DNA of 64,000 nucleotides from Alkalinema sp. FACHB-956 (GCF_014697025.1 NZ_JACJRC010000001.1:310001-374000); one strand, 5' to 3'; counted from the stretch's first letter, positions 18,032-29,301 are shown. Numbers and translations: made by a program. The notes: generated by a model from the letters alone, not told the origin.

Positions 18032-20173
18032 ATGTCGTCGTTTTTGTTGGAAGTTGGAACGGAAGAACTCCCTGCTGCTTTTGTGGCGAGTGCGATCGAA
18101 CAATGGAAAGTTCGCATTCCCCAAAGCTTTGCGGAACTGAAACTAGAACCTTCAGGGATTGAATTCTACGGGACTCCACGACGACTGGCAGTACTGGTGA
18201 AGGGACTGCCCCTGCAACAAGCCGACCAAACCGAGGAAGTGAAAGGGCCCCCCGCCCAGGCTGCCTTCAAAGATGGCCAGCCCACCAAAGCGGCAGAAGG
18301 ATTCGCCCAGAAACAAGGCGTGGCGGTAACAGATTTGGAAATTCGGCCCACGGATAAAGGCGATTTTGTCTTTGTGCAGAAGCAGATTGCGGGGCGTCCG
18401 GTGGCGGAGTTGCTGACGGAATTGGTACCGCAGTGGGTCATGGGCTTGGACGGCAAGCGATTAATGCGTTGGGGGAATGGGGATGTCCGCTTTTCCCGGC
18501 CCGTGCGCTGGTTGGTGGCGTTGATCGATGACACGGTGCTACCGATTACCTTAACCAATGGGGCAGAAGCCGTTTACAGCAGCGATCGCCTCTCAGCAGG
18601 CCATCGGGTGCTGCATCCGGAGCCCATCAGCATTGCAACGGCAGATGACTATGTTGCCACGCTACGGAAAGCCTTTATCGAGGTGGATCCGGCTCAACGG
18701 GAGCAGACGATCGTTACCCAAGCCAAGGCGGCAGCCGCAGAAATTGGGGGTGTAGCGACGATTAACCCCGATCTATTGGCGGAAGTCGTGAACTTGGTGG
18801 AATATCCCTCGGCGGTGGTCGGGAAGTTTGATGATGAGTTTCTGGAGTTGCCTGCGGAAGTGGCGGTAACAGAAATGGAGAGCCATCAGCGCTACTTCTC
18901 CGTGCGCAAAGGCGAAAATTCGGCGGAATTGCTCCCCTATTTCATTACGATTTCCAATGGTGATCCGGCTAAGGCCACCATTATTGCCCAGGGGAATCAA
19001 CGGGTGATTCGGGCGCGGCTCTCCGATGGCAAGTTTTTCTTTGATGCCGATCGCAAAGAGAAGCTAGAAAGTTTTCTGCCAAAGTTGGAAACCGTAACCT
19101 TCCAAGCCGATCTGGGTTCCATGCGAGCCAAGGCCGATCGGATTATGGTGATTGCGGGGCACCTGTGCGATCAGTTGGCGATTACGGGGACGCAACGGCA
19201 GTCGATCGAACGGGCGGCGTTGCTGAGTAAAGCGGACTTGGTAACACAGATGGTGGGCGAGTTTCCGGAACTGCAAGGGGTGATGGGTGAGAAGTATGCC
19301 CGTCACAGCGGGGAAGGCGAAGAAGTCGCGATCGCCATCATGGAGCATTACCTACCCAAGGGTGCCGGCGATTCCTTGCCCCAAACGTTGGCGGGTCAGG
19401 TGGTCGGTTTGAGCGATCGTCTAGACACGCTGGTTAGCATTTTCAGTTTGAATATGATTCCCAGTGGTTCTTCCGATCCCTTTGCGTTGCGGCGGGCAGC
19501 GAATGCAATTGTCAATATTACTTGGGCTGCCAATCTCCAAATCGATCTCCTAGCATTGCTAGAGACAATCATTCAGCAATTCAGCCAGCAGTACGAATCA
19601 GTCATGAAACTGAAGGCTGATACATTGCTGGTTGCGTTGAAGGACTTCTTCCTCCAGCGGGTGCAGACATTGTTGAAGGAAGAGCATAGCATCGACTATG
19701 ACTTGGTGAATGCCGTAGTGGGTGAAAATGATGCCGACTATGCCGATCGAGCGCTGCGGGACTTGGTGAATGTGCGCGATCGAGCAGTGTTCTTGCAAAC
19801 GATTCGCCAGGATGGACGGCTAGCACCGATCTATGCGGTGGTCAATCGGGCCTCGAAGTTGGCAGCCCAGGGAACGTTAGATTTCCAACAGACCGATGTG
19901 ACGGCGGTAGTGAAACCTTCGCTGTTCCAGAAATCTTCGGAGCAGGCGTTTTATGATGCGTTGACGCAGTTACAAACCCAAACGGACTATGACCAGTTGG
20001 TGAGTTCCCTGGCCGCGATCGCGCCGACATTGACGCAGTTCTTTGATGGAGAAGACAGTGTTCTGGTGATGGATAAAGATCCTGCCATCAAACAAAATCG
20101 GTTGAATCTCTTGGGCGTCTTGCGCAACCGGGCACGGGTATTGGCGGATTTCGGCGCGATCGTGAAGTCGTAA
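18032..20173 (+). CDS. glyS: Glycine--tRNA ligase, beta subunit
   Basis: 713 residues, the usual length for the beta subunit of the bacterial alpha2-beta2 glycyl-tRNA synthetase. Recognisable segments: [14 protein letters not shown] at the N-terminus, [13 protein letters not shown], the HD-like [32 protein letters not shown], and the C-terminal anticodon-binding [17 protein letters not shown]. The beta subunit recognises tRNA-Gly; the catalytic alpha subunit is not in this window, as is normal in cyanobacteria where the two genes are unlinked. It is followed after 57 nt by murD on the same strand. Confidence 0.97.
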   Translation: MSSFLLEVGTEELPAAFVASAIEQWKVRIPQSFAELKLEPSGIEFYGTPRRLAVLVKGLPLQQADQTEEVKGPPAQAAFKDGQPTKAAEGFAQKQGVAVTDLEIRPTDKGDFVFVQKQIAGRPVAELLTELVPQWVMGLDGKRLMRWGNGDVRFSRPVRWLVALIDDTVLPITLTNGAEAVYSSDRLSAGHRVLHPEPISIATADDYVATLRKAFIEVDPAQREQTIVTQAKAAAAEIGGVATINPDLLAEVVNLVEYPSAVVGKFDDEFLELPAEVAVTEMESHQRYFSVRKGENSAELLPYFITISNGDPAKATIIAQGNQRVIRARLSDGKFFFDADRKEKLESFLPKLETVTFQADLGSMRAKADRIMVIAGHLCDQLAITGTQRQSIERAALLSKADLVTQMVGEFPELQGVMGEKYARHSGEGEEVAIAIMEHYLPKGAGDSLPQTLAGQVVGLSDRLDTLVSIFSLNMIPSGSSDPFALRRAANAIVNITWAANLQIDLLALLETIIQQFSQQYESVMKLKADTLLVALKDFFLQRVQTLLKEEHSIDYDLVNAVVGENDADYADRALRDLVNVRDRAVFLQTIRQDGRLAPIYAVVNRASKLAAQGTLDFQQTDVTAVVKPSLFQKSSEQAFYDALTQLQTQTDYDQLVSSLAAIAPTLTQFFDGEDSVLVMDKDPAIKQNRLNLLGVLRNRARVLADFGAIVKS

Positions 20174-20230
20174 ACGTGAAATCGTAAATTATCCAACGTA
20201 GGCCGTCAAATTGTAGACCAGGAGCGGGGT

Positions 20231-21595
20231 ATGCCAAAGGCGTCAATTATTGGGGTGGGCAAGTCAGGCAACGGCGCAGCGCGGTTACTGAAGGCCCAGG
20301 GCTGGGAGGTGACAATTCACGATCGGGGCCAGTCGGAAGCCTTGCAGACCCAAGCCACCAGTTTGATAGCAGAAGGAATTGCCGTATCTCTCGGTGATGG
20401 CTTTGATCCGACCTTGGTACAACCGGATTTGCTGGTGGTGAGTCCAGGAGTGCCGTGGGATGTCCCTAGTTTGGTGCAGGCGCGCAGCTTAGGCATCGTC
20501 ACGATCGGTGAAATGGAGCTGGCTTGGCGAAATTTGCGCGATCGGCCCTGGGTCGCGATTACCGGAACCAATGGTAAAACGACGACGACGGCCTTAGTGG
20601 CGGCAATTTTTCAAGCCGCTGGCCACCATGCTCCGGCCTTTGGCAATATTGGCTATGGGGCCTGTGAAGTGGCATTGCTGGAGCAGCAGCCAGACTGGTG
20701 TGTGGCGGAGTTAAGCAGTTATCAAATCGAATCTGCGCCCACGATCGCGCCGCAGATTGCCCTGTGGACAACATTTACACCAGATCACCTCGCTCGCCAC
20801 AAAACCATGGCGAATTATTTTGAAATGAAAGCGCGATTACTAGCGCGATCACAAATGCAAGTGTGGAATGGGGATGATCCCTACCTACGGCAGTTGGGCC
20901 TAGAGCAGGGCTTTCCGGTGCGGCAGAATGCTTGCTGGACGAGTGTTTCCGGTAAAGCTAATTTAGTGGGCAATCCTGAGTTAGGGATTTGGATCGAAGA
21001 CAATCAAGTGGTTTTTCGGGGTGAGGCTGTACTCGCCGCAGATGCGTTACGAATGCCGGGAAGCCATAATCTACAGAACTTGTTAATGGCGGTGGCAACA
21101 GCCAAGTTGGCAGGTATTGACAATGCAGCGATCGCTCAAGCAATTACGGAATTTCCTGGCGTGGAACATCGGTTAGAACAGGTGATTTGCTGGCAGGGCA
21201 TTGACTTTATCAACGATAGTAAAGCCACTAATTATGATGCAGCGGAAGTAGGGTTGGCATCCGTCCAAGCTCCGGCCATTTTGATCGCAGGTGGTGCACC
21301 CAAGGAAGGGGAAGATGGGGCGTGGCTCGCTCAAATTCAACGATCGGCGGCAGCGGTGTTACTGATTGGAGACGCCGCGGAACGGTTTGCCCAGCGCTTG
21401 CAGACTGTGGGATACAGTAATTGCGAAATTGTGGAAACGATGGATCGGGCCGTTCCCCGATCTGCGGAATTGGCGAAGGCGTTGGGAGCGAAGGTGGTGT
21501 TGCTGTCTCCGGCCTGTGCCAGTTTTGATCAGTATGACAATTTTGAACAGCGGGGCGATCATTTCAAGCGCCTCTGCTTAGAGACGCTCGGTTAA
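20231..21595 (+). CDS. murD: UDP-N-acetylmuramoylalanine--D-glutamate ligase
   Basis: 454 residues. N-terminal Rossmann domain with [18 protein letters not shown]-loop [13 protein letters not shown] near residue 114; the Mur-ligase central motif LSSYQIES and [13 protein letters not shown]-terminal [20 protein letters not shown], which contains the substrate loop typical of MurD, and [19 protein letters not shown], a MurD hallmark. The enzyme adds D-Glu to UDP-MurNAc-L-Ala in the cytoplasm during peptidoglycan precursor synthesis. It lies on the same strand as glyS (57 nt gap) and converges with mnmG. Confidence 0.97.
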   Translation: MPKASIIGVGKSGNGAARLLKAQGWEVTIHDRGQSEALQTQATSLIAEGIAVSLGDGFDPTLVQPDLLVVSPGVPWDVPSLVQARSLGIVTIGEMELAWRNLRDRPWVAITGTNGKTTTTALVAAIFQAAGHHAPAFGNIGYGACEVALLEQQPDWCVAELSSYQIESAPTIAPQIALWTTFTPDHLARHKTMANYFEMKARLLARSQMQVWNGDDPYLRQLGLEQGFPVRQNACWTSVSGKANLVGNPELGIWIEDNQVVFRGEAVLAADALRMPGSHNLQNLLMAVATAKLAGIDNAAIAQAITEFPGVEHRLEQVICWQGIDFINDSKATNYDAAEVGLASVQAPAILIAGGAPKEGEDGAWLAQIQRSAAAVLLIGDAAERFAQRLQTVGYSNCEIVETMDRAVPRSAELAKALGAKVVLLSPACASFDQYDNFEQRGDHFKRLCLETLG

Positions 21596-21642
21596 GTACG
21601 GCATTTGGTGAAGCATCAGGGAGTCTACGGATGCCCCATGAT

Positions 21643-23553
21643 TTACGGCGCGATCGCCGTTGGGGTTTGTCGAGCTTGGATTTCGAGATAAATTAGCAGT
21701 GCATTAATATCCGCCGGATTGACGCCGCCAATGCGTGATGCTTGACCGATCGTTAAGGGGCGTACTTTACTGAGTTTTTCCCGCGCTTCTTTCGACAGGG
21801 TGGCAATGCTCACGTAGTCCAAATCCGCTGGCAGTTTACGGTGTTCCTGGCGGGCGATTTGTTCGATCTGCGTTTGCTGGCGGTGGATGTAGCCTGCATA
21901 CTTAATATCGATTTCTGCGCCTTCCTTTTCCGATCGATCTAACTCCAGGTTGCCTAAATTGAAGCGATCGAGATCAACGTAGTGAAACCCTGGTTTACGC
22001 AACAGTTCCGCTAGGGTAATTGATCCTTTGATGGCTTGTTGAGTGTGGTCAGCAATGGCTTTACCAAGTTCGTCGTGTTCCTTCACCCGTGTTGTATGCA
22101 ATCGCTCCTTTTCTGCGGCAATGTTTTCCTGTTTGCGCGTAAACAATTCCCAACGTCGATCGTCGATCAGCCCAATCTCCCGACCCAGGGGCGTTAAGCG
22201 TTGATCCGCATTGTCCGATCGTAGGATTAAGCGATACTCCGATCGACTCGTTAACATCCGGTAGGGTTCCCGCAAATCCTTCGTGCACAGGTCATCAATT
22301 AACGTTCCCAGATAACTCCCTTCGCGCGGGAAAATTATTTCACGCTCCCCCCGCACCAAGCGCGCCGCATTCACCCCTGCAACAAACCCTTGGGCAGCAG
22401 CTTCTTCGTAACCCGTTGTGCCGTTAATCTGGCCAGCACAGAATAGCCCTTGAATTTTCTTAGTCATCAAGGTGGGATAGCATTGCGTGGCTGGGAGGTA
22501 GTCGTACTCCACCGCATAGGCCGGACGCAGCATGACGCATTTCTCCAGTCCCGGTAACGATTGCAACATCGCTAGCTGCAACCGTTCTGGCAATCCCGTG
22601 GAAAATCCTTGGACATAGATTTCAGGAATGTCTCGGCCTTCCGGTTCCAGGAAAATTTGATGACTTTCCTTATCAGCAAAGCGGACGATTTTATCTTCAA
22701 TGCTGGGGCAATAGCGCGGGCCTTTGGCATCCACCCAGCCGCCGTAGACTGGGGACAGATGCAGGTTTTCCCGAATAATCCGGTGGGTCTCCGCCGTGGT
22801 GCGGGTCAGATAGCAGGGCACCTGGAGCCGCTCTTGCCAAGCCGTTGGGTCAAAGCTAAACCACCGCACGTCCTCATCTCCTGGCTGCGGTTCCAGGATA
22901 TCGAAGTTGATCGATCGGCGATCGACACGGGCCGGAGTTCCCGTTTTCAGCCGTCCCGTTTCAAAGCCGAGACGATTCAGGGTATCGGTCAAGCCCGTAG
23001 CCGCAAATTCGCCCGCCCGTCCCGCTTCCATGGATTTATCACCCACCCAAATGCGTCCCCCCAGGAAGGTGCCCGTGGTGAGAATGACCGCTTTGCAGGC
23101 AAAGGCAACGCCAAAGTAGGTTTGCACGCCGATAATGTCGTCATTGGCCCCCAGAACCAAATCCGTCACCATCCCTTCCCGCAGGGTGAGGTTGGACTCC
23201 GTTTCCACAATCCCCTTCATGACAGCGGCGTATTCCCGCTTGTCCGACTGCGCGCGCAAGGCCCAGACCGCAGGGCCACGGGAGGAGTTGAGAATGCGCT
23301 TTTGCAGGTAGGTTCGATCGGCGACCCGACCCATTTCGCCGCCCAAAGCATCAACTTCATGCACCAGTTGGGACTTGGCGGGCCCACCGATCGCCGGGTT
23401 ACAGGGTTGCCATGCCACCCGATCGAGGTTCAGCGTCAGCAACAGGGTGCGACAGCCTAAGCGTGCCGAGGCCAGCGCTGCTTCGCAGCCGGAATGGCCC
23501 GCGCCAACCACAACAACATCGTAGGCATCGATAAAGTCAACAGGTGCGTTCAT
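21643..23553 (-). CDS. mnmG: tRNA uridine-5-carboxymethylaminomethyl modification enzyme MnmG (GidA)
   Basis: 636 residues. FAD-binding [20 protein letters not shown] at the N-terminus; [20 protein letters not shown]; the conserved [36 protein letters not shown]; and a C-terminal helical tail ([15 protein letters not shown]). With MnmE it installs the carboxymethylaminomethyl group at wobble U34 of several tRNAs. Length and all family landmarks are normal. The gene converges with murD. Confidence 0.97.
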   Translation of the reverse strand: MNAPVDFIDAYDVVVVGAGHSGCEAALASARLGCRTLLLTLNLDRVAWQPCNPAIGGPAKSQLVHEVDALGGEMGRVADRTYLQKRILNSSRGPAVWALRAQSDKREYAAVMKGIVETESNLTLREGMVTDLVLGANDDIIGVQTYFGVAFACKAVILTTGTFLGGRIWVGDKSMEAGRAGEFAATGLTDTLNRLGFETGRLKTGTPARVDRRSINFDILEPQPGDEDVRWFSFDPTAWQERLQVPCYLTRTTAETHRIIRENLHLSPVYGGWVDAKGPRYCPSIEDKIVRFADKESHQIFLEPEGRDIPEIYVQGFSTGLPERLQLAMLQSLPGLEKCVMLRPAYAVEYDYLPATQCYPTLMTKKIQGLFCAGQINGTTGYEEAAAQGFVAGVNAARLVRGEREIIFPREGSYLGTLIDDLCTKDLREPYRMLTSRSEYRLILRSDNADQRLTPLGREIGLIDDRRWELFTRKQENIAAEKERLHTTRVKEHDELGKAIADHTQQAIKGSITLAELLRKPGFHYVDLDRFNLGNLELDRSEKEGAEIDIKYAGYIHRQQTQIEQIARQEHRKLPADLDYVSIATLSKEAREKLSKVRPLTIGQASRIGGVNPADINALLIYLEIQARQTPTAIAP

Positions 23554-23899
23554 GGGCTATAGGGATTGTTGAACGATCGAGCAAATCGGGCTGGCACTCC
23601 CAAATTGTTTGATGAGGATACCAACCCCCTATTTTAGCGGGTATCTTCAATCCTCGGGTGATGGGATTGTCAGCGTTGTGGGGAATGGCCTTGGCGGGGG
23701 CGATTGGGATCGCGATCGTTGCGAAATGCAATGAAATACGGGCGATCCGCAGGGCGCGATCGTAGAATCGAGACAGGGGGACTGCTGCAATTTCAGGTGT
23801 AATTTCAGTCGAGTGAATATTTCCAGAAGGACTTTGAAGATCAGGACTTTGAAGATATTGTTGCGGGTTCTCCCGTGATTCTGCCTAAGTGATTCCGTT
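23554..23899. other. Divergent intergenic region of 346 bp
   Basis: Includes a perfect 14-bp direct duplication, AGGACTTTGAAGAT, at 23828-23841 and 23843-23856, and an echo of CAATTTCAGGTGTAATTTCAG at about 23789-23810. No gene. Promoters for mnmG and the PBP1C gene must lie here. Confidence 0.6.
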
Positions 23900-26422
23900 A
23901 TGGCAAAACCCCAGTGGTTAGGTTGGTTGATAGCGTTACCCAGAAAAGTGTGGCTCACGATCGCTGGGCTGATGCATGATGATGGGCACGGTCGGCCATC
24001 CAGCAACCGTCGTCGCTGGCGGTGGAATCGTTGGAAAATTCTGCTGGGATTGGTCGGCTTGCTGATTCTGCTGCGATTGCTTCCCTGCCTGGTTCCGATT
24101 CGTGCTACTGACTTGGTACAGGACGATCGCGCGATCGAATTCCGAGATCGCCATGGGACAGTTTTAGGGACCTTGCTAACCCGCGACCAAGACCATACCG
24201 CAGTAGTGCCGATCGAACGGGTGTCTCCCTGGTTTCTGCAAGCGATCGTTGCGGCGGAGGATAAGCGGTTTTACAGCCATGGCGCGGTGGATTGGTGGGC
24301 GATGGGACGGGCGATCGGGCAAGTTGTTACGACCCGTGAAGTCGTCAGTGGTGGCTCGACCATAACCATGCAGTTGGCTCGTATGATCGATCCAAAACCC
24401 CGGACGATCGCCAGTAAGCTCCAGGAAATTTGGGTCTCTTGGCGTTTGTGGGCAGGGATGGATCGCCGCGAGATTTTACACAGTTATGTCAACCGTTTGC
24501 CCATGGGGGGCAATGTGTATGGCGTAGAAGCAGCATCCAAGGTCTATTTTGGCATTCCAGCCCAGGATTTGAGTTTAGCGCAGGCGACGTTGCTGGCAGC
24601 GATTCCCAATGCCCCCAATCGACTCAATCCCCACGAACACTGGGATCGGCTCAAACGACGGCAACACTATGTCCTCGATCGCCTCGTTGCCGATCGGCTG
24701 ATTACTCCAGAACAACGCGATCTGGCCTGGGCGGAAGTGGTGACGTTACAACCCCGCCAGCAGGGTATTCTTGCTGCTCCCCATTATCTCTTTTGGGTCG
24801 CGAAGCAATTACCCAAAACCCATCCAGCCCAGATTACCACCAGCTTAGATTTGCCCCTCCAACAATTTGTGGAAGCTCAAGTGCGCCAGGTGTTGGAAAC
24901 ACTGCAATCCTATAACGTGCAGCAGGCAGCGGCGATCGTGTTGGATAATTCCACAGGAGACGTGTTGGCCTACGTGGGATCTCGGGATTACTTCGCAGAA
25001 TCGGAAATGGGGCGCAACGATGGCGTGCAAGCATTGCGGCAACCGGGTTCAACCTTGAAGCCATTTCTGTATGAATTAGCATTGGAAAAACAGATCATTA
25101 AACCGAATACAATTCTGGCGGATGTTCCGGCTCACTATGGAAGTCCTGGTGCGCAACTTTACAGTCCCACAGACTATAGTGAAACCTTTCAAGGGCCTGT
25201 GCGGGTTCGCATTGCCTTAGCTAATTCCCTCAATATTCCTGCGGTGCGAGTACTGGAAAAGGTGGGGGTTGCTACGTTTCTCGATCGCTTGCATCAATTG
25301 GGTTTTCGGCACCTCACCCAAACGCCGACTTACTACGGGCTAGGACTAACGCTAGGCAGTGGGGAGGTGAGTTTGTGGGAGTTGGCCTATGCCTATCAAG
25401 TGATGGCCAATCAAGGTCGATCGCCGCAAGCTTCTTCGCGAACCTCCGTGGATGTGGGTCTGCCGCAAGCCCCGCAGCTTAAACCGACGGCTTACCATCG
25501 GGATGCGGCGGCAACCTGGGCGTTGATTGCCGACATGTTGAGCGATCGCCATGCACGGGCCAAGTCCTTTGGCCTGAATTCGCTGTTGAGTTTACCGTTT
25601 CCGACGGCGGTTAAAACGGGCACCTCGTCAGATTTTCGGGATACGTGGACAGTGGGCTTTAGTCGAGAGTACACAGTGGCGACGTGGGTGGGCAATTTTA
25701 CCGGAGAACCCATGCGGCAAATTTCAGGAGTGACGGGGGCGGCTCCGCTGTGGAATCAAATCATGGTGCATTTACATGGGCAGCGGGAACCGGAAGCGCT
25801 ACCCAAACCGACGGGACTCGTGCAGCGTCCGATTTGTGCGTTGTCTGGGCTGAAACCCACACACGCCTGTCCAACGATCGTCCAGGAATATTTTTATCCA
25901 GAGGACTTAACTGCCTATGAACAAAGCCAGGATACTGCTGATCTGACCGTAGCGCAGACACCAGCGCAGTCGAGATCGAAACAGTCTACAGTACGGCTGA
26001 ATTTACCTGCGGAGTACAACGAATGGATGGCCCAGCAATCTCAAGCAAAACGCTGGAATCAGCAACTAAGAATTATTTCCCCTCAGGAAGGTGATCAGTT
26101 TTTACTGGTATCAGATCGGGGTCATCCGTCAATTCAATCTTCACAAAAAGAGTCTGAACGACAACGCCTAGAATTTAAAGTGTCAACCCAGTCTCAACAG
26201 TCGATCGAGTGGATACTTAATGGAAAAACTATTGCTAAAACATCAAACCAGTCATTGTTTTGGGAAATGAAACCAGGAACTTGGACGCTTGAAGTGAAGC
26301 AAGGTCAAGTGAAGCAGGGTCAAGTGAAGCAGGGCCAAGAGACCGATCGGGTCCGCTTTCGGGTGGAGATGGCAGAACCCGAAAGCGATCGACGGGGATT
26401 TTCCACAGGAGCCGGTGATTAA
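23900..26422 (+). CDS. pbpC: Penicillin-binding protein 1C (bifunctional transglycosylase/transpeptidase)
   Basis: 840 residues. A single membrane helix (about 50-70) follows a short basic cytoplasmic tail. Transglycosylase GT51 motifs: AAEDKRFYSHGAVDWWAMGR and GGSTITMQLARM. Transpeptidase motifs: catalytic Ser in GSTLKPF near residue 386, SLN in ANSLNIPAVRV, and KTGTSSDFRDTW. The C-terminal region (from about 715) is the BiPBP_C domain typical of PBP1C (IISPQEGDQFLL and EWILNGKTI). It polymerises and cross-links peptidoglycan at the outer face of the cytoplasmic membrane. The tail carries VKQGQ three times in tandem, encoded by a 15-bp DNA repeat, just before the end. Confidence 0.93.
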   Translation: MAKPQWLGWLIALPRKVWLTIAGLMHDDGHGRPSSNRRRWRWNRWKILLGLVGLLILLRLLPCLVPIRATDLVQDDRAIEFRDRHGTVLGTLLTRDQDHTAVVPIERVSPWFLQAIVAAEDKRFYSHGAVDWWAMGRAIGQVVTTREVVSGGSTITMQLARMIDPKPRTIASKLQEIWVSWRLWAGMDRREILHSYVNRLPMGGNVYGVEAASKVYFGIPAQDLSLAQATLLAAIPNAPNRLNPHEHWDRLKRRQHYVLDRLVADRLITPEQRDLAWAEVVTLQPRQQGILAAPHYLFWVAKQLPKTHPAQITTSLDLPLQQFVEAQVRQVLETLQSYNVQQAAAIVLDNSTGDVLAYVGSRDYFAESEMGRNDGVQALRQPGSTLKPFLYELALEKQIIKPNTILADVPAHYGSPGAQLYSPTDYSETFQGPVRVRIALANSLNIPAVRVLEKVGVATFLDRLHQLGFRHLTQTPTYYGLGLTLGSGEVSLWELAYAYQVMANQGRSPQASSRTSVDVGLPQAPQLKPTAYHRDAAATWALIADMLSDRHARAKSFGLNSLLSLPFPTAVKTGTSSDFRDTWTVGFSREYTVATWVGNFTGEPMRQISGVTGAAPLWNQIMVHLHGQREPEALPKPTGLVQRPICALSGLKPTHACPTIVQEYFYPEDLTAYEQSQDTADLTVAQTPAQSRSKQSTVRLNLPAEYNEWMAQQSQAKRWNQQLRIISPQEGDQFLLVSDRGHPSIQSSQKESERQRLEFKVSTQSQQSIEWILNGKTIAKTSNQSLFWEMKPGTWTLEVKQGQVKQGQVKQGQETDRVRFRVEMAEPESDRRGFSTGAGD

Positions 26423-26430
26423 GCAAATAT

Positions 26431-26556
26431 TCAAATTTCTGCCCTCTCCTTGGTCACGGCATCGGACGTTTCGCGAAGTCCCTGCATAGCAGAATTGGAA
26501 AATCGCAAAACGTGTAACTGATTAACCGCTGCCTGCACTTCTTCGCGAGTGCCTAA
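26431..26556 (-). pseudogene. Fragment of a paralogue of the 70-residue protein at 45550-45762
   Basis: On the minus strand the frame reads L-GTREEVQAAVNQLHVLRF-SNSAMQG and on to a stop at 26431-26433. GTREEVQAAVNQLHVLRF aligns closely with GTREEIQSTINQLQVLRF of the intact gene at 45550-45762, but the preceding codon context has an in-frame TGA (26557-26559), there is no start codon, and the downstream half is unrelated. It is therefore a broken, partly replaced copy. It lies between pbpC and the CysQ-like gene. Confidence 0.65.
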
Positions 26557-26599
26557 TCAATGGCAAGACTGACAGGACAGATTTTTCTGCCCCCGTCGT

Positions 26600-27463
26600 T
26601 CAATTTTGACCCCGATCGAGCTCCGCGAATGCCGTCTGAAGCTGTTGGCAAAGGATCCGGTGGGCCTGCCCATTACTGCCCACAAGACCGCCCCATTGAC
26701 TCACATCCGCTTGGTTGTACCGCAACACAGACTGATCGAACCGCGTTAACAGTCCGCCCGCCTCCTGCAAAATCAACTCCGGAGCCGCAAAATCCCAATC
26801 TTTGGGTGCAGAATGACCCGATAGAGAAATATATAAATCAGCCGTTTGATCAACAATTGCTGCAATCTTACAACCCACACTGCCGATCGAAACTTGAGAA
26901 GCAACCGTTAATTGCTTTAATAACGCCTCTAGGGATGGACTTCGATGACTACGACTAGTCACTAAAATCATTTCTTCGATCGTCTTTTTCCGACTCACCT
27001 TCGCTGATTTGGGCTTACCGCCTTGCTGTTCTACCAAGGTGCCCTTTCCTGCGATCGCGCTATACAGCTTGCCCATCGCCGGACAAGCCACCACCGCCAC
27101 CACCGGACGCCCTTGGTGCGTCAGTGCAATCTGTACGGCATATTCTCCGGTGTTATTGATGTAATCCTTAGTGCCATCCAACGGATCAATCACCCAAACC
27201 CAATCCTTCCCAAGTCTTTCCTTGGGGTCTTGCGTTTTAAAGGTCTCTTCACTGAGATAGGCAAAATCATCCAATCCCAATTGGAACTGCAACATCGTTA
27301 GAATATGTTGATTTGCCGCTAGATCGGCACTCGTTACGGGACTCTCACTTGTGCCCTTGACCTCAAAGCCGCCCGATCGCGCCTGTAATAAAATATCCGC
27401 CGCCTGCCAGCCCACGGTACGCGCTAGATTACGAAATTCTCCTAAGCGTTCTGCGATCGCCAT
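26600..27463 (-). CDS. Inositol monophosphatase-superfamily enzyme, CysQ (3'(2'),5'-bisphosphate nucleotidase)-like
   Basis: 287 residues from ATG 27461-27463 with an AGGGA upstream. Metal-dependent phosphatase motifs: Glu in YLSEETF, DPLDGTKDYI (the D-P-x-D-G-T core) and WDFAAPELILQEAGG. SVGCKIAAIVD is also typical. CysQ-type enzymes remove the 3' phosphate of PAP/PAPS produced in sulfate assimilation. Other superfamily members act on inositol-1-phosphate or fructose-1,6-bisphosphate. DxxDGTKDYI rather than DPIDGTxNFV favours the CysQ side. Confidence 0.85.
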   Translation of the reverse strand: MAIAERLGEFRNLARTVGWQAADILLQARSGGFEVKGTSESPVTSADLAANQHILTMLQFQLGLDDFAYLSEETFKTQDPKERLGKDWVWVIDPLDGTKDYINNTGEYAVQIALTHQGRPVVAVVACPAMGKLYSAIAGKGTLVEQQGGKPKSAKVSRKKTIEEMILVTSRSHRSPSLEALLKQLTVASQVSIGSVGCKIAAIVDQTADLYISLSGHSAPKDWDFAAPELILQEAGGLLTRFDQSVLRYNQADVSQWGGLVGSNGQAHRILCQQLQTAFAELDRGQN

Positions 27464-27660
27464 ACTGTTCCCTACCCATTCCAACCAACAATGTTAGATT
27501 CTTATTCTGTTAAGAACGATAATCCAACAAAAAAGGCATAGCAGCGCCATGCCCCACTAGTGTATTCTTTCTTATCAATTTCGTTTAATCTGTGTCGATT
27601 GATATCTTGACCTCAGACCAACCTGTCAGACTGAATTGCTCAAGCTCATGCCTCAGGTTT

Positions 27661-27725
27661 ATTTCTCAGATCCAATTTCTCAGACCCATTTCTCAAACCC
27701 ATTTCTCAGACCCATTTCTCAGACC
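27661..27725. repeat. 13-bp tandem repeat, five copies
   Basis: ATTTCTCAGACCC and slight variants occur five times head to tail (first copy 14 bp). The array is in the gap downstream of the minus-strand membrane-protein gene and upstream of the CysQ-like gene. Confidence 0.9.
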
Positions 27726-27761
27726 TTGCGGTTTACTCGCTGAGAAATTCCGTCTCAAGCC

Positions 27762-28247
27762 TCAAGCATCCTGGGCGGGTTGAGCGATCGGTGCAAAGGC
27801 CGAAACCCAGTAGCGACGGCAACTCCAGAGCAACCCAGCCCCCACCGCTAAATAAATTAAACCTCGCACTTCAAAGCTGACGCCCGCTGCCCGTAAGACA
27901 ATACCAATGCCCATCATGGCTACAATCAGCCCGATCGTTTTGGCTCCAAACATTTGGAAAATACTCTTCAACGGATTCGGTTCCTGGAGGCTGTCCACCC
28001 GATCGATGACCCGTCCAGCGGTTTTATCCAGCACCAGTTTGCCTTTCATCAGGCCCACGGCCAGGGCGATCGCGCCAATGCTGAGATGACGGGGATCCAA
28101 ATCACCCAGGTACGGAAAATGGAACCAAAATACACTGCCCATGGTGAGCAAGCCTGCGCCCACTAAGGTCCAAATGGATGCGGCTATCCAGAGGTGCTGC
28201 TGTCGATTCAGTCCACTCCAACGACCTTCCCTCCAACGACCTTCCAT
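27762..28247 (-). CDS. Small membrane protein of unknown function
   Basis: 161 residues from ATG 28245-28247 (GGAG 7 nt upstream). The N-terminus has a duplicated EGRWREGRW, encoded by a short direct repeat. About five hydrophobic segments follow in pairs, with the polar loop KGKLVLDKTAGRVIDRVDSL between the second and third. I do not recognise a named family. The neighbours (a phosphatase and aqpZ) do not suggest a role. Confidence 0.75.
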   Translation of the reverse strand: MEGRWREGRWSGLNRQQHLWIAASIWTLVGAGLLTMGSVFWFHFPYLGDLDPRHLSIGAIALAVGLMKGKLVLDKTAGRVIDRVDSLQEPNPLKSIFQMFGAKTIGLIVAMMGIGIVLRAAGVSFEVRGLIYLAVGAGLLWSCRRYWVSAFAPIAQPAQDA

Positions 28248-28393
28248 AGGGTATCTCCGGAAATGTAACGAAACGATTAACAATTATAGACGTTGGGGGA
28301 AACCAGTGCTAGCGCGATCGCGTGGTCAGATCATCGAAATCCTGCTATTTCCATCCTGCATGATGCACGATGGGGCAACTCTGCAACCCACCC

Positions 28394-28425
28394 GAAAAAA
28401 AGAGACGTCCCCGAGGGAACGCCTC
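28394..28425 (-). terminator. Rho-independent terminator of aqpZ
   Basis: Read on the minus strand, AGAGGCGTTCCC pairs with GGGGACGTCTCT (12 bp including two G-U pairs, loop TCG) and is followed by seven T. The wobble pairs exist only on this strand, which fixes its orientation. Confidence 0.85.
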
Positions 28426-28433
28426 TAGAAGTG

Positions 28434-28493
28434 TTCAAACGTTCAAAGCTCAAGTTTTCAAAGCTCAAGTTTTCAAAGCTCAAACGTTCAAAC
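28434..28493. repeat. 15-bp tandem repeat TTCAAAGCTCAAGTT
   Basis: Three copies of TTCAAAGCTCAA(GTT) sit between shorter GTTCAAAC units on both sides. The array is in the aqpZ 3' region between stop and terminator. Confidence 0.85.
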
Positions 28494-28512
28494 TGGCTAG
28501 CCTAGCATCTGC

Positions 28513-29301
28513 CTAAGCGAGGGGGGCTTGCTCTCGATCGGCAAGGCGAGATTCGCTAGCATCGCTAAAGAGGGCGTTATACACCCAACCTGCTAGCAAA
28601 GCCCCCACAATGGGTGCAACCCAAAACAACCAAACTTGGCTAAACAACTCTGCACCCGCAAAAATCGCGGGGCCAGTACTGCGAGCCGGATTCACAGACG
28701 TATTCGTCACCGGAATGCTAATTAAGTGAATCAGGGTTAAGCCCAACCCGATCGCCACAGGAGCCAGTCCTTGGGGGGCACGCCGATCGGTGGAACCCAA
28801 AATAATCATCAAGAAGAAGAACGTCATCACAATCTCGGTGATCAGGCAAGCAGCGAGGGAGTAGCCCGCTGGGGAATGGACGCCAAACCCGTTCGTTGCC
28901 AGGGGATTGCTGCCAGTCAAGGCAAAATCAGGTCGGCCACTGGCGATCAAAAAGATAACGCCAGCGGACGCCGTTGCACCGAGCACCTGAGCCACGATGT
29001 AGGGTAACAGGTCAGAGGCCGGAAAGCGTTTGCCCGCCCACAGTCCAAAGGAAACTGCCGGATTGAGATGGCAGCCGGAAATGTGACCGATCGCGTAGGC
29101 CATGGTGAGCACAGATAAACCAAAGGCGATCGCGACCCCCAACGCACCAATTCCCGTGGGTAGGGTGCCAATCACTTTGCCCGCATTATCCGCCAGCGTA
29201 GACGAAGTAAAACTCGCAGCCAGTACGGCACTGCCGCACCCGCCAAGAACGAGCCAAAACGTCCCAAAAAATTCTGCGGCACAGCGTTTCATTAATGACA
29301 T
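28513..29301 (-). CDS. aqpZ: Aquaporin (MIP family, AqpZ type)
   Basis: 262 residues from ATG 29299-29301 (GGAG 8 nt upstream). Six membrane helices plus the two half-helix NPA boxes: [12 protein letters not shown] and [13 protein letters not shown], which define the water channel. The R after the second NPA and the small residues around it suit an orthodox aquaporin rather than a glycerol facilitator. It mediates water flux across the cytoplasmic membrane and helps in osmotic adjustment. It ends in a strong terminator at 28394-28425. Confidence 0.94.
   Translation of the reverse strand: MSLMKRCAAEFFGTFWLVLGGCGSAVLAASFTSSTLADNAGKVIGTLPTGIGALGVAIAFGLSVLTMAYAIGHISGCHLNPAVSFGLWAGKRFPASDLLPYIVAQVLGATASAGVIFLIASGRPDFALTGSNPLATNGFGVHSPAGYSLAACLITEIVMTFFFLMIILGSTDRRAPQGLAPVAIGLGLTLIHLISIPVTNTSVNPARSTGPAIFAGAELFSQVWLFWVAPIVGALLAGWVYNALFSDASESRLADREQAPLA

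Noticed and set aside
22609-23460. 283-codon open frame antisense to mnmG
   Set aside because: Mirror frame of a conserved gene; no ribosome-binding site or recognisable protein features, and the composition follows the opposite-strand codons.
27661-27725. CRISPR-like array
   Set aside because: Units are 13 bp with no unique spacers; a simple tandem repeat. The same holds for the other arrays in the window. No cas gene was seen.
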